Shown here one piece after another: positions 6,120 to 7,061 of a stretch of 7,061 nt of DNA. Under the pieces are notes generated by a model that had not been told where the DNA came from, ran no database searches, and was given only the letters and a program-made list of their open reading frames with translations. The position numbers were made by a program, and so were the translations under genes. Position 1 is the first letter of the stretch; each line of letters opens with the position of its first letter. The DNA is from Lentisphaerota bacterium. GTDB lineage: Bacteria; Verrucomicrobiota; Kiritimatiellia; RFP12; UBA1067. The stretch covers positions 1 to 7,061 of the forward strand of contig SUVZ01000196.1 of assembly GCA_015061765.1 (NCBI GenBank), read 5' to 3'.

Positions 6120-7061
6120 TTATTTTTCATTATATTTTAGCGTAATAGGGCATACGACACGGAAGCCGAGCTGATCACCTCGCTTGTCCTCACTGTCGCT
6201 TATGAAATACGATGCCGAAGGACGAAAGTCCTTTATGCTTCGGCTGTAGTCACCTCCACGAAGAACGCGTCCCGATCCGGTTGCGGGCCCGACAGGATCC
6301 ACTACATCATCAGATGATGGAGTGCCATAATACCAGTCAAGACACCATTCACGGCTGTTGCCAAGCATGTCATATAACCCCCATTCGTTCGGTTTCTTCT
6401 GCCCAACAACCTGAGTCGTCCAAACTCCATCTATCTTGCTATTGCCGTATATCCACCCCACTTCATACACATTGGCATTGACAAGGGCTTTCCCCGTATA
6501 CAACAGGGAAGTCGTTCCTGCACGACAGGCATATTCCCACTGCGCACTCGTAGGAAGGTCGAAATCTATTCCCGTAAGAACTCTCAGTTTCTGGAGTGCG
6601 CTTCCTGATTTTACGGCGTGCCCATTGCCTGTGCCCACCCCTCGGATCTTCTCATAACTGATGTCCGAACTGGGCCGCAATGGCGAATCGACGTATTCGG
6701 TGAACGCGCTGCCTTTGCCGCTGAACTTCGCCCCCTGTGCTTGTGTGATTTCGTAGATGCCTATAAAGTAATCTTCGGAAAGTGTAACATAATGCGCATT
6801 CTCCCTTTCAGAAAGCGAGACCGTCGTCGTAGCCCCCGAATAGTCGTCAGATTCGGCACCCATACGCCATCTGATGCCAGCGGCATGTATGCGGCGCATC
6901 ACAAGACGGGACGTGCGATAGATGTCATTGGACAGACCGCCTTCGGGAAATGCATTGGTCGACACATAATAGGCTATGGCAGGTGCCGTATCATCCCCGA
7001 GCGATACAACCATGTAATCCGGCGGCTCTTCCGGAAGGTGGGCGGTGACCTTTGCCGTCAG
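6120..7061 (-). CDS. SUMF1/FGE-sulfatase-domain protein, 5' truncated by window edge
   Basis: The frame is open through the right edge (313 residues visible, ending at TAA 6120-6122), so the ATG at 7013 is probably internal and the N-terminus, likely with a signal peptide, is missing. Residues 1-55 carry HLPEEPPDYMVVSLG and DIYRTSRLVMRRI, a lead-in I associate with SUMF1 proteins of Kiritimatiellae/Lentisphaerae. The C-type-lectin-like SUMF1 domain (about 62-305) shows YVTLSEDYFIGIYEITQAQ (91-109), FDLPTSAQWEYACRAGT (167-183), NEWGLYDMLGNSREWCLDWY (225-244), RVLRGGDYSRS (265-275) and LGFRVV (298-303). True formylglycine-generating enzymes, which oxidise the sulfatase active-site Cys/Ser, carry two Cys after the GG of that RGG motif. 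Here the equivalent positions are Arg274 and Phe279, so FGE chemistry is unlikely and a binding or scaffold role is more probable. It precedes the PHP-like gene by 16 nt and may be co-transcribed with it. Confidence 0.85.
   Translation of the reverse strand: MTAKVTAHLPEEPPDYMVVSLGDDTAPAIAYYVSTNAFPEGGLSNDIYRTSRLVMRRIHAAGIRWRMGAESDDYSGATTTVSLSERENAHYVTLSEDYFIGIYEITQAQGAKFSGKGSAFTEYVDSPLRPSSDISYEKIRGVGTGNGHAVKSGSALQKLRVLTGIDFDLPTSAQWEYACRAGTTSLLYTGKALVNANVYEVGWIYGNSKIDGVWTTQVVGQKKPNEWGLYDMLGNSREWCLDWYYGTPSSDDVVDPVGPATGSGRVLRGGDYSRSIKDFRPSASYFISDSEDKRGDQLGFRVVCPITLKYNEK

Noticed and set aside
6104..6130. Upstream ATG at 6130 as the start of the PHP-like gene
   Set aside because: It would overlap the SUMF1 stop and add nine residues before the Tat motif; ATG 6103 has a well-spaced GAGAGG ribosome binding site.
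7011..7013. ATG at 7013 as the true start of the SUMF1-domain gene
   Set aside because: The frame stays open to the window edge and the 16 upstream residues (including HLPEEPPDY) continue a lead-in I associate with related proteins; no signal peptide or ribosome binding site is seen at this ATG.

Overview
The window looks like a stretch of a Kiritimatiellota/Verrucomicrobiota-type (PVC) bacterial chromosome. The V-type ATPase B subunit resembles the chlamydial subfamily closely. The secreted proteins (a DUF4091/GH123-like protein, a Tat-exported PHP-like protein, and a SUMF1-domain protein whose N-terminal segment contains PPDYMVVSL) are types I associate with Kiritimatiellae and Lentisphaerae. 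GC content appears to be in the mid-50s percent. This taxonomic placement is inferred from protein character only; no rRNA or other marker is present.

Layout. On the + strand, the window opens inside the 3' end of tsaB (tRNA t6A biosynthesis). This is followed almost immediately by a putative outer-membrane beta-barrel protein ending in Phe at 1194. The remaining genes are on the - strand and read right to left: a 5'-truncated SUMF1/FGE-sulfatase-domain protein (7061 to 6120), a Tat-signal PHP-like protein (6103 to 4853), a large secreted DUF4091/GH123-like protein (4758 to 2650), and a complete V-type ATPase subunit B (2536 to 1235). The + and - strand blocks converge at 1195-1234, where there is a perfect 7-bp inverted repeat.

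How the genes may work together. The SUMF1 and PHP genes are 16 nt apart and probably co-transcribed; the GH123-like gene follows after 94 nt. All three products appear to be exported or cell-surface proteins, so this could be a small secreted module acting on glycans or phosphoesters. That is inference from context. The SUMF1 protein lacks the catalytic cysteines of a true formylglycine-generating enzyme, and the PHP-like protein has lost some canonical metal ligands. The V-ATPase B gene stands apart: it has its own good sigma70-like promoter (TTGAGG, 17 bp, TATACT) and neither flank is another ATPase subunit. An orphan B subunit is the most unusual feature here. I found no mobile element, CRISPR array, tRNA or rRNA, and no stretch over about 120 bases that lacks a gene.
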